Shown here: positions 27,167 through 33,821 of the stretch, piece by piece
How the letters are laid out: each line of letters starts with the position of its first letter
How positions within the stretch are numbered: the first letter of the stretch is position 1
From: Deltaproteobacteria bacterium
GTDB lineage: Bacteria > Myxococcota_A > UBA9042 > PHBI01
Length of the DNA stretch: 35,196 nt
Direction of reading: 5' to 3'
NCBI GenBank assembly: GCA_006226565.1
Contig: SBGO01000065.1
Location: 1 to 35,196 of the forward strand
The notes under the pieces: model-generated
Databases searched by the model: none
Told to the model about the DNA's origin: nothing
The model's input: only the letters and a program-made list of their open reading frames with translations
Made by a program: the position numbers and the translations under genes

Positions 27167-29188
27167 TTACTCCGTCGCGTGGCGGACGGTGCCGCCGTTC
27201 ATCGGGTCGGCGTCGTAGCCGAGCGCGGTGAAGTCGATGCCGCCGTTGTGGCAGTCGTTGCACTGGCGGGCGGCGGACTTCGGCGCGACCTCGTGGTCGA
27301 GGGCGAGGTACATCTCGGTCGCCACGAAGCCGAAGGTGCCGCTGTAGTCGAGGCCGGCGTAGGCCATGCCCTCGGAGATCGCGGGCGCCCAGTCGAACTT
27401 GGCCCAGTACGGGTTGGCGCCGGCGATGGTCCCGAAGAGGTGCGGCACGGCGAGGACCTTGTTGACCGTATCGGCGGGCTGGTTGCCGACCATGACCTTG
27501 AACGGGTAGATGCGCGCGCTGGCGTCATCGACCGCGCCCAGGGGCGAGCCGAGGTCGACGGGCTCGCTGGTGTAGGCGTCGCCCACGACCATGCGGGTGA
27601 AGGAGCCGTTCCACCAGCGGAGCTCCGGCGTGACGTTCTTGCCCCAGACGAAGTCGCCCTTCAGCTTGTCGTAGTCGGGCTTGCCGTTCGCGTCGGCGAC
27701 CGGGACGCGATCGGCGTCGCCGGCGGTCTCCCAGTACCACTCCATCTTGGTCGGCTGCTGACGGCTGAAGGCCGGGATGTGGCAGGTCTGGCAGGCGACG
27801 TGCTTGGTGTGGTTGTCGAGGGTGGTGCTGTTCTCGTGGATCACCGGGCCCTGGTGGCAGTCGGTGCAGTCGAGCGGCGCCTCGATGATCGGGTCGTGGA
27901 GGCCGCCACCGGCGAGCACGTGGTCCCCGGCCTTGTGGCACTCGACGCAGTCCATGCCGCGGCCCATGTGGACGTCGGCGTCCTCGGTCGGGGCGGTGGC
28001 CCAGGAGCCGAGGTCGCCCTTCTTCACGTTGTCGCCGCCGCCGGCGTAGAAGTGGCAGGAGCCACAGGCCTTGCGGGTCGGGCGGCCGACGCTCTGGGCG
28101 ACGGCGGCGAGCGGGGTCGTCAGCTCGGCGTTACCGGCGGTCTTGGCGGCCTTGGCGTACTTGCCCGTGCCGTCGTGGCAGACGAGGCAGTCGACGTTGG
28201 CGGCGTTGTCGAAGTCGAAGTTCTCGTCCTTCCAGCCGTAGCCCGCGTGGCACTGGGTGCAGCGCGCCTCGTTGGAGATCATGGTGATGCAGAAGTTGTT
28301 GATCAGGTTGGCCTTGCCGATGGTCGCCCCGGTCTCCGCGCCCTGCATGCCGGGCGTCGGGCCCTTGAACTTCCAGTGCGAGGTCGCCATCACGTGGGCG
28401 GCCGCGTTCTGGTGGCAGGTCGTGCACTTCGCCGTCACCTCGGCGCCGTTCGCGAACGGGCCGGCGAGCATCGCGTTGCCGCGGTGCGAGTTGGCGGTCA
28501 GGCAGACGCCCTCGACGCAGACCTCGCCGTCACCGCAGGTCGGGTCGCACTCGAGCTCGACGCACGTCGCCTCGACGCAGGCGTAGCCGCCCGGGCAGAC
28601 CGGATCGCAGACGTTCTCGACGCACTGGCCGGCGCTGCAGAAGAAGCCCTCCTCGCACGCGGGGTCACAGGGGTCCTCTTCGCACTGGCCGGCGTGGCAG
28701 GTGTAGCCGGTGTCGCAGGCGGGGTCGCAGGCGTCCTCGACGCACTGGCCGGCCTGGCAGGTGTAGCCGGTGTCACAGGCGGGGTCGCAGCCATCCTCGA
28801 CGCACTGGCCGGCCTGGCAGGTGTAGCCCGTGTCGCAGGCGGGGTCGCAGCCGTCCTCGACGCACTGGCCGGCCTGGCAGGTGTAGCCCGTGTCGCAGGT
28901 CGGATCGCAGGCGTCCTCGACGCACTGCCCGTCCTGGCAGGTGTATCCGGCGTCGCACGTCGGATCGCAGGTGACCTCGTCCTCCTCGCACTGCCCAGCG
29001 TGGCAGGTGTAGCCTGCGTCGCAGGCCGGGTCGCAGGCGTCCTCGACGCATGCCCCGTCGACGCAGCTGAAGCCTGTCTCGCAGGCCGGATCGCAGGTCT
29101 TGGTGTCCTCGCTGTCGGCGCACCCGGGGGCCAGGCTGACCGTCAGCAGCGCCATCATCCCCAGGGTCGCGAGCTCGTGGCGACGCAT
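27167..29188 (-). CDS. otr: Octaheme c-type cytochrome, tetrathionate reductase (OTR) family, with Cys-rich N-terminal repeats
   Basis: OTR-family enzymes reduce tetrathionate, and in vitro also nitrite and hydroxylamine, outside the cytoplasmic membrane. The 673-aa product has a signal segment with a lipoprotein-like APGC (Cys 23; the Ala at -3 is atypical), ten Cys-rich repeats (32-233), and then a catalytic part with exactly eight CxxCH motifs at 255, 310, 334, 375, 414, 441, 466 and 643. The stretch TSHWKFKGP...INNFCITMISNEARCTQCHAGYG is characteristic of OTR. The Lys that caps the active-site heme in the Shewanella enzyme cannot be placed with certainty here. ATG 29188 follows GAGGAG by about 7 nt. 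It lies downstream of a sigma-54 regulator gene and has its own -24/-12 promoter. The Cys-repeat extension is not part of the Shewanella OTR I know. Electron donor and physiological substrate are unknown; nitrogen-oxide reduction is as possible as tetrathionate. Confidence 0.88.
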   Translation of the reverse strand: MRRHELATLGMMALLTVSLAPGCADSEDTKTCDPACETGFSCVDGACVEDACDPACDAGYTCHAGQCEEDEVTCDPTCDAGYTCQDGQCVEDACDPTCDTGYTCQAGQCVEDGCDPACDTGYTCQAGQCVEDGCDPACDTGYTCQAGQCVEDACDPACDTGYTCHAGQCEEDPCDPACEEGFFCSAGQCVENVCDPVCPGGYACVEATCVELECDPTCGDGEVCVEGVCLTANSHRGNAMLAGPFANGAEVTAKCTTCHQNAAAHVMATSHWKFKGPTPGMQGAETGATIGKANLINNFCITMISNEARCTQCHAGYGWKDENFDFDNAANVDCLVCHDGTGKYAKAAKTAGNAELTTPLAAVAQSVGRPTRKACGSCHFYAGGGDNVKKGDLGSWATAPTEDADVHMGRGMDCVECHKAGDHVLAGGGLHDPIIEAPLDCTDCHQGPVIHENSTTLDNHTKHVACQTCHIPAFSRQQPTKMEWYWETAGDADRVPVADANGKPDYDKLKGDFVWGKNVTPELRWWNGSFTRMVVGDAYTSEPVDLGSPLGAVDDASARIYPFKVMVGNQPADTVNKVLAVPHLFGTIAGANPYWAKFDWAPAISEGMAYAGLDYSGTFGFVATEMYLALDHEVAPKSAARQCNDCHNGGIDFTALGYDADPMNGGTVRHATE
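28490..29095 (-). repeat. Ten 60-bp tandem units encoding CDPxC...C...C Cys-rich repeats
   Basis: Ten consecutive units of 20 residues (one of 22) encode CDPxCDxGYTC followed by xxGQCVED. Each has four Cys, resembling small two-disulfide EB or dickkopf-like modules. The four central units are almost identical at DNA level, differing at a few positions, so copy number could change by slippage or recombination in frame. None contains CxxCH, so they should not bind heme. Confidence 0.9.
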
Positions 29189-29267
29189 CTCTTGCTCCTC
29201 GTCTCGGGAGGCCGCCGCGATACGTCCCTCTGCCCGCGGCTTGCCTCACGCTCTGGCCCCCGGGGAG

Positions 29268-29284
29268 AGCAAGGAGCGGGCCAG
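29268..29284 (-). promoter_or_regulatory. Sigma-54 (-24/-12) promoter of the octaheme cytochrome gene
   Basis: Read on the minus strand from 29284, the sequence is CTGGCCCGCTCCTTGCT. It matches YTGGCACGRNNNTTGCW except for A to C in the -24 block and one purine position. The invariant GG and GC have the correct 10-nt separation. This predicts a transcription start near 29257 and a leader of about 69 nt before ATG 29188. Confidence 0.8.
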
Positions 29285-29304
29285 GTCCATGACACGGTGC
29301 GTTG

Positions 29305-29335
29305 TTTTATTTTTCGACGGGATTTCAGCGTGTTG
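29305..29335. promoter_or_regulatory. Possible IHF bend site between enhancer and promoter
   Basis: TTTTATTTTT (29305-29314) is the most A/T-rich spot in this region. It is followed by TTTCAG-CGTG-TTG (29323-29335), which matches the IHF core WATCAR-N4-TTR at all but one position. A/T tract then core is the usual order of strong IHF sites. It lies between the -24 element and the inverted repeat, where IHF loops DNA in many sigma-54 systems. Confidence 0.45.
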
Positions 29336-29372
29336 GTGCGATGTGGCGCTGCGTCGCACCCCGCCGCGTCAC

Positions 29373-29397
29373 GCTTACGTCAGGGGTTGACGTAAGC
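29373..29397. promoter_or_regulatory. 25-bp inverted repeat, candidate enhancer (UAS) for the sigma-54 regulator
   Basis: GCTTACGTCA and TGACGTAAGC are perfect 10-bp arms around GGGGT. The centre (29385) is about 128 bp upstream of the predicted start at 29257, a typical distance for NtrC-type enhancers. It could also form a hairpin after the regulator gene, but no T-tract follows on the minus strand. Confidence 0.65.
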
Positions 29398-29465
29398 CCT
29401 TGACGTAAACCCGCGGCGTAAGCCCTTTACGCTGACGCTTGACGTCAACCCTCGGCGTCAACCGT
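29375..29465. repeat. Seven tandem 13-bp units overlapping the 3' end of the regulator gene
   Basis: The units start at 29375, 29388, 29401, 29414, 29427, 29440 and 29453. They read TTACGTCAGGGGT, TGACGTAAGCCCT, TGACGTAAACCCG, CGGCGTAAGCCCT, TTACGCTGACGCT, TGACGTCAACCCT and CGGCGTCAACCGT. The shared core is a GACGT[AC]A-like half-site. The last two units include the stop codon and final codons (TVDAEG) of the regulator, so coding and control sequence overlap. An iteron-like regulator-binding array is the simplest reading. Confidence 0.7.
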
Positions 29466-30956
29466 AGACGCCCCGTCGTCGTCGATCTCGAAGCGACGCA
29501 TCCACTTCCACAGCGTCATCCGGCTGACCCCGAGGCGGCGCGCGGCGGCCGCACGACGCCCGCCCTCGGCCGCGAGGGCGGCCCGGATGAGCGCCGGCGT
29601 CAGGCTCGTGTGGGTCGGCGCGGCGGGCGACGCCGGACGCGCGGGCGGCGCTGGGGAGGTGTCGCACCACGGGGCGGCGCCTTCGTCGGCCGGCTCTCCG
29701 GCAGGCCCGCTGGGCAAGACGCCGCGGACGCAGGAGGGCAGGTCCTTGAGCTCGATCTGGGTGCCGACGCTGACGGCGGCGGCGAACTCGAGGGCGTGCT
29801 CGAGCTCGCGGACGTTGCCCGGCCAGTCGTAGCGCATGAGCGCGTCGAGCGCCTCCGGGGTGACGCCGGTGACGTGGCGCCCGGCGGGGAGGTCGAGGCG
29901 GTCGAGGAGCCCCTCGATCAGCAGCGGCAGGTCGCGCACCCGGTCGCGGAGCGCCGGCAGCAGGATCGGGAACACGGCGAGGCGGTAGTAGAGGTCGGCG
30001 CGGAAGGTGCCCTCGTCGACCATCGCGCGGAGGTCGCGGTGGGTCGCCGTGATGATGCGGATGTCGACGCGGATCGGGCGGTTGTCGCCGACGCGCTCGA
30101 ACTCGTGCTCCTGCAGGACGCGGAGGAGCTTGCGCTGCACGCGCGGTGAGATGTCGCCGATCTCGTCGAGGAAGAGGGTCCCGCCGTCCGCCTCCTCGAA
30201 GCGCCCCTTGCGGGTCGCGATCGCGCCGGTGAAGGCGCCGCGGACGTGGCCGAAGAGCTCGCTCTCGAGCAGGCTCTCGCTGAGCGCCGCGCAGCTCACG
30301 CGGACGAAGGGGCCGCGGCGCCGCTCGCCGGTGTTGTGGATGGCGTGCGCGACGAGCTCCTTGCCGGTCCCGGTCTCGCCCTGGATGAGCACCGCCGCGC
30401 GCGAGCTGCCGGCGACGTCGATGAGGTCGTAGACGCGCTGCATCGCCGGCTGGTGGCCGAGGAGGCGCCCATAGCGGCGCTCGCCCGCCTCGGTCCGGAG
30501 GCGCTGCACCTCGGCCTCGAGGGCGAGGATCTCGGCGACGTCGGTCAGCGCCTCGATCCCCCCCAGCACCTCGCCGTCGGGGCCGTGCATCAGGCGGGCG
30601 TGCTTGACGGTCGGCAGCCGGTGGCCCTCTTTGTGGCGGATGCGGCAGGGCGTGCCGAGGACGTCGCCGCGCTCGAAGAGCGGGCAGCGATCGGGCTTCT
30701 CGGCCAGCGGCCCGCGAAAGCACGTGTCCCCGTCGAGGGTCTGGCACGAGCGGCCGAGCACCTCGTCGGGGGCGTAGCCGGTCAGCTCCTCCATGGCGTG
30801 ATTCCAGGAGGTGATCTTCCCGCTGACGTCGACGGTGAAGACCCCGGTCGGCAGGGCGCTCAGGACGTTGGCGAGCAGCGTCTCGGGCGCGATCTCGCGG
30901 AGGCGCGGCGAGCCGTCGGGGGAGGGGGGCGAGGTGTCGGTGGGCAGCCGGTTCAT
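29445..30956 (-). CDS. Sigma-54-dependent PAS-AAA-Fis transcriptional activator
   Basis: This is an NtrC-class enhancer-binding protein that uses ATP to open sigma-54 promoters. ATG 30956 follows AAGGAAGAG and gives 503 aa. A PAS domain spans about 28-142 and contains four Cys (71, 79, 91, 104) in the segment SCQTLDGDTC...RCPLFE...TPC. A short coiled linker (~143-160) follows, then the AAA+ domain with Walker A GETGTGKE (193-200), the GAFTGA sigma-54 loop (240-245), Walker B GGTLFLDEIG (258-267) and DWPGNVREL (377-385). A Pro/Ala-rich linker leads to a Fis-type helix-turn-helix (455-490). There is no receiver domain, so the signal probably enters through PAS by a cofactor, ligand or Cys redox/metal chemistry. 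Its gene lies just upstream of the octaheme gene, and its last codons lie inside the proposed enhancer repeats, so that gene is the obvious target. Confidence 0.93.
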   Translation of the reverse strand: MNRLPTDTSPPSPDGSPRLREIAPETLLANVLSALPTGVFTVDVSGKITSWNHAMEELTGYAPDEVLGRSCQTLDGDTCFRGPLAEKPDRCPLFERGDVLGTPCRIRHKEGHRLPTVKHARLMHGPDGEVLGGIEALTDVAEILALEAEVQRLRTEAGERRYGRLLGHQPAMQRVYDLIDVAGSSRAAVLIQGETGTGKELVAHAIHNTGERRRGPFVRVSCAALSESLLESELFGHVRGAFTGAIATRKGRFEEADGGTLFLDEIGDISPRVQRKLLRVLQEHEFERVGDNRPIRVDIRIITATHRDLRAMVDEGTFRADLYYRLAVFPILLPALRDRVRDLPLLIEGLLDRLDLPAGRHVTGVTPEALDALMRYDWPGNVRELEHALEFAAAVSVGTQIELKDLPSCVRGVLPSGPAGEPADEGAAPWCDTSPAPPARPASPAAPTHTSLTPALIRAALAAEGGRRAAAARRLGVSRMTLWKWMRRFEIDDDGASTVDAEG

Positions 30957-31127
30957 GGTCGCTCTTCCTTTCACGAAGCGTGCCGAAGACGCGGCGCAAT
31001 CGGCGTCGCCTCCGACCGCCGGCGGGGGCCGTCGCCTCGGCCGTCCCCCGCGGGCACAGCGCGGTCGGCGCGTGGGCGCCGCCACACAGCCCGCGGCCAG
31101 GTCCCTCGGCGCGCTCGTGTGGGGGAT

Positions 31128-31141
31128 TTCGCACATGCGAA
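31128..31141. promoter_or_regulatory. Short palindrome upstream of the regulator gene
   Basis: TTCGCA-CA-TGCGAA has perfect 6-bp arms. It sits about 175 bp upstream of the regulator start and 36 bp beyond the copper-monooxygenase stop. It could be an operator or incidental. I found no clear promoter elements in the 220-bp gap. Confidence 0.25.
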
Positions 31142-31176
31142 GGCGGCGCCCGTGTGAGCTGCCGCCGCCGCGCGGC

Positions 31177-32256
31177 TCAGAAGACGACGTTGCACTGGAT
31201 CGGGTCGCCCGACAGCGTGTCCTTCGGGTACGCCGCGGCGAAGGTGATGCACATCTCGTCGGTGGAGCTCTTGTTCGGCAGCACGATCCGGTCGGTCGTG
31301 TTGAACCACGTGCAGGTCCATTGCAGGCCGTCGCCTGCGGCGAGGCTCAGCGGCGGCCAGTACTCGACGTAGGCCGGGTGGGCCCAGTCGGTGTCGTAGT
31401 AGACCTCCTCGACCTCGTCGCCGCTGACGGTCTCGATGCTGAACGCCGTGCCGAGCTCGTGGAAGTGGCTCATCAAGCCGAAGATCTCGACGTCGTAGGG
31501 GACCTCGCAGAGCTTGGTCGAGGTCGTCTCGGCGTCCGGCGGCAGGGCGAAGCCCCAGTTGGCGAACCAGATGATGTCGGCGTGGTGCCGGATGTCGGCG
31601 TCCTCGCCCGCGCCGTAGAGGCTCAGGTGGACGCCGCCGCGCATCGGCTCGGTGGTGTAGTTGATGACGTGCTGCTCGAGGATGAGGCGCTGTCCGGGCT
31701 CGAGGTGGAAGGCGACGCCCTCGGGGGTGTCGAAGGTCCGCTCCGGGGTCGCCGAGCCGAAGAGGTAGGCGGCGTCGCCGGAGAGCTGCTCGTCGGCCGG
31801 GGCGCAGTCGTGGACCGTCGCCTCGGCCTCGGTGACCGGCTCGAAGGCCTTGGCGTCGATCACCTTATAGAGGTTGAAGTGGTGCGAGCGGCCCTCCATG
31901 ACGGCGTGGAGGCGGACGAGGTCGAGGGGCGCGTCGCTCGGCAGGTTGAGGGTCTTGCAGACCTGGCGCTCGGTCCCGACCGCGACGTCGAAGGGCTCGA
32001 GCTCGAGGGCCAGGGCCGCTCCGAGCGGGTTGCGCCCGCCGGGCGGGCCGGTGTCGGCGGCCGCGACGTCGCCGTCCACGCCCTCGACGTCGCCGGCGCT
32101 GGCGTCCTCGGCGTCTGGCAAGCCGGTCTCCGCGGCGGTATCGTCGAGCGCCGCGGAGGTGTCGCCGGCCGGGTCGCCGGTCGTCGACGATCCCCCGCAC
32201 GCCGGCGTGGACGCGAGGAGCAGGATGCAGGAGAGCAGGACGGATCGCGGTGCCAT
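31177..32256 (-). CDS. PHM-like copper type II monooxygenase, lipoprotein
   Basis: Peptidylglycine and dopamine monooxygenase-type proteins use two separate copper sites to hydroxylate substrates with O2 and a reductant such as ascorbate. The 359-aa product (ATG 32256, GGAGG about 6 nt upstream) has a lipoprotein-type signal ending TPAC (Cys 20) and a disordered Gly/Asp/Ala linker to ~75. The catalytic region then has every copper ligand of the PHM pattern in order: H125-H126 (SHHFNLY), H196 (LEQHVINY), H264-x-H266 (MSHFHELG) and M335 in STDEMC. Cys at 100, 151, 250, 315, 336 and 355 may form disulfides. Length and spacing fit a two-domain PHM core. The substrate cannot be predicted; a small molecule or exported peptide is possible. 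It lies upstream of the sigma-54 regulator on the same strand, 220 bp away. Confidence 0.82.
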   Translation of the reverse strand: MAPRSVLLSCILLLASTPACGGSSTTGDPAGDTSAALDDTAAETGLPDAEDASAGDVEGVDGDVAAADTGPPGGRNPLGAALALELEPFDVAVGTERQVCKTLNLPSDAPLDLVRLHAVMEGRSHHFNLYKVIDAKAFEPVTEAEATVHDCAPADEQLSGDAAYLFGSATPERTFDTPEGVAFHLEPGQRLILEQHVINYTTEPMRGGVHLSLYGAGEDADIRHHADIIWFANWGFALPPDAETTSTKLCEVPYDVEIFGLMSHFHELGTAFSIETVSGDEVEEVYYDTDWAHPAYVEYWPPLSLAAGDGLQWTCTWFNTTDRIVLPNKSSTDEMCITFAAAYPKDTLSGDPIQCNVVF

Positions 32257-32324
32257 GCGAGCCTCCGGGCGGGGCCGGCGCGCGGCGCTCCGCGGCTGGT
32301 GCGGGCGGCGCGGGGTGAGCCGGC

Positions 32325-32353
32325 AGCCTATCCGATCGGCGGCGCGGCGCCAA
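32325..32353 (-). promoter_or_regulatory. Weak candidate -35/-10 promoter for the copper monooxygenase gene
   Basis: On the minus strand TTGGCG (32353-32348) and TAGGCT (32330-32325) are 17 bp apart, with 4/6 and 3/6 matches to the housekeeping consensus. They lie in the 114-bp divergent gap, 70-95 bp upstream of the start codon. Matches this weak are common by chance in any sequence. Confidence 0.25.
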
Positions 32354-32370
32354 AGCCCGGGTGGGCGACG

Positions 32371-33084
32371 ATGACCCCGCTTCGTTGGGATCCCGCGAGC
32401 GCGCCCGTGGTCGTCCTCGTCGCGACGGCGACCGTCTGCTACCTGGCGTTCTTCATCCTCGCGGGCCCGGCGGCCGCGCGGCGGCTCTTCCGGCCGGCCG
32501 ACGACGACGCGCTCCGCACCGCCGTCGCCTTCTGGCGGCGCGGCGTCGGCGTGGTCCTGCTCGGCGTCGTCCCGCTCCTCGTCCTCTCCCTCGGGCTCGG
32601 CGGGGACCTCGCCGAGCACGGCCTCACCCTCCGCGATCCCGGGCCGTCGCTCGCCTTCGCCGCGGCGACGCTGGCGCTGATGCTCCCGATCCTCGCGCTC
32701 CAGGCCCGGCGCCCGTGGTTTCACCGCCACTACCCGGAGGCGCGGCTCCGAGCCTGGACCCGCGGCCACGAGGCGGCCAACGCGCTGAGCTGGCTCGCGT
32801 ACCTCGTGGCGTACGAGGCGTTCTTCCGCGGCTTCCTGCTCTTCGGCCTCGCGCACGCGCTCGGCCCCTGGCCGGCCATCGCCATCACCACGGCGGCCTA
32901 CGTCTTCGTCCACCTGACGAAGAACGCCGGCGAGGCCGTCGGCTCGCTCGTCATGGGGCTCGTCTACGGGTTCGTCGCGCTCCACACCGGGTCGATCCTG
33001 ATGCCGCTCGTCGCGCACTGGGTGTCGGCCGTGGCGGCGGACACCTGGGCGCTGTCGCATCACCCGGAGATGACGCGCACGTGA
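32371..33084 (+). CDS. CPBP/Rce1-type intramembrane protease homologue
   Basis: CPBP proteins are multi-pass intramembrane glutamic proteases or inactive relatives; some process C-terminal motifs of membrane or surface proteins. The 237-aa product has about six hydrophobic segments (10-32, 58-76, 94-111, 139-163, 165-182, 190-222). Motif 1 reads Y148-E149-AFF-R153-G, where most members have EExxxR, so the first Glu is Tyr. Motif 2 His is H181 (YVFVHLTKN) and the last motif is H216 (AHWVSA). The loss of the first Glu leaves activity uncertain. ATG 32371 is the only sensible start, with a weak GGTGGG upstream. Its stop overlaps the GTG of lutA (GTGA), implying co-translation with the lactate-utilisation genes. 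The target is unknown; see the sorting-signal findings for one hypothesis. Confidence 0.8.
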   Translation: MTPLRWDPASAPVVVLVATATVCYLAFFILAGPAAARRLFRPADDDALRTAVAFWRRGVGVVLLGVVPLLVLSLGLGGDLAEHGLTLRDPGPSLAFAAATLALMLPILALQARRPWFHRHYPEARLRAWTRGHEAANALSWLAYLVAYEAFFRGFLLFGLAHALGPWPAIAITTAAYVFVHLTKNAGEAVGSLVMGLVYGFVALHTGSILMPLVAHWVSAVAADTWALSHHPEMTRT

Positions 33085-33821
33085 AGGTCGCCCTCTTCGC
33101 CACCTGCCTGACGGACCAGTTCGCACCGCGCGCGGCCGAGGCGACGGTGCGGCTCCTGCGCCACCTCGGCTGCGAGGTCGGGTTCCCGCGCGCCCAGACC
33201 TGCTGCGGGCAGCCGCACTTCAACAACGGCTACCACGACGAGGCGCGCGGCCTCGCCAAGCGCATGACCCGCGTCTTTCGCGGCTACGACCACGTCGTCA
33301 CGCCGAGCGGCTCGTGCGCCGCCCACGTGCGCCATCGCTACCCAGAGCTGCTGCCCGACGCGGGCGCGGCCCTCGCCGAGCGCACCTGGGAGCTCGGGGC
33401 CTTCGTCACGGAGGCCCTCGGCGTCGACCCGGCCACCCTCGGCGCGGTCTGGGAGGGGCGCGTCGCGGTCCACGGCTCGTGTCACTACCGCGACCTCCCG
33501 CACGGGGACACGACGCTCCGGCTCCTCGACGGGGTCGCAGGGCTCGAGGCGGTCCCGCTCGGACCCGCCGGCCAGTGCTGCGGCTTCGGCGGGACCTTCG
33601 CGGTGAAGTACCCGGGGATCTCCGGGGCGCTCCTGAGCGACAAGCTCGAGGCGCTGCGCGAGGTGGGCCCGAGCGCGGTCGTCTGCAACGACGTCGGGTG
33701 TAGCCTCCACCTCGCCGGCGGCTGCCACCGCGCCGGGATGACGCTCCCCTTCCTGCACGCCGCCGAGGTCCTCGCCGAGGGGCTCGGCCTCATGCCCCGG
33801 CGCCCGAAGGTGGTCCGATGA
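33081..33821 (+). CDS. lutA: L-lactate utilisation (Fe-S)-binding protein LutA/YkgE
   Basis: LutA, LutB and LutC form an iron-sulfur system that oxidises L-lactate to pyruvate. The 246-aa protein has two CCG (DUF224/heterodisulfide-reductase-type) domains: ALFATCL (9) with TCCGQPHFN (41-42) and SGSC (79), then HGSCHYRD (134), GQCCGFGGTFAVKYP (166-167) and CNDVGCSLHLAG (202, 207). These Cys sets ligate Fe-S clusters. The start is GTG 33081, supported by GGAGA about 10 nt upstream and by the homologue-like N-terminus MKVALFATCLTDQF. It overlaps the CPBP stop by GTGA and the lutB start by ATGA, so the three genes should be translated together. Full length for the family. Confidence 0.93.
   Translation: MKVALFATCLTDQFAPRAAEATVRLLRHLGCEVGFPRAQTCCGQPHFNNGYHDEARGLAKRMTRVFRGYDHVVTPSGSCAAHVRHRYPELLPDAGAALAERTWELGAFVTEALGVDPATLGAVWEGRVAVHGSCHYRDLPHGDTTLRLLDGVAGLEAVPLGPAGQCCGFGGTFAVKYPGISGALLSDKLEALREVGPSAVVCNDVGCSLHLAGGCHRAGMTLPFLHAAEVLAEGLGLMPRRPKVVR

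Noticed and set aside
28681-28710. Additional heme-binding motifs in the Cys-rich repeats
   Set aside because: The CHAGQC and CQAGQC segments lack the CxxCH order. Only the eight motifs in the catalytic part qualify.
30996-31010. Second sigma-54-like promoter upstream of the regulator gene
   Set aside because: The GG and GC elements are 11 rather than 10 nt apart and the -24 block is poor (GGCGAC), so it does not fit the strict spacing rule.
30957-31136. 60-codon N-terminal extension of the regulator
   Set aside because: The extension is Arg/Pro/Ala-rich without homology-like features, whereas ATG 30956 has a good ribosome binding site and a PAS domain starting about 28 residues later.
32257-33126. 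N-terminal extension of the copper monooxygenase frame across the CPBP gene
   Set aside because: The extra residues are the antisense of the CPBP gene. The lipoprotein signal peptide and GGAGG ribosome binding site fix the start at 32256.
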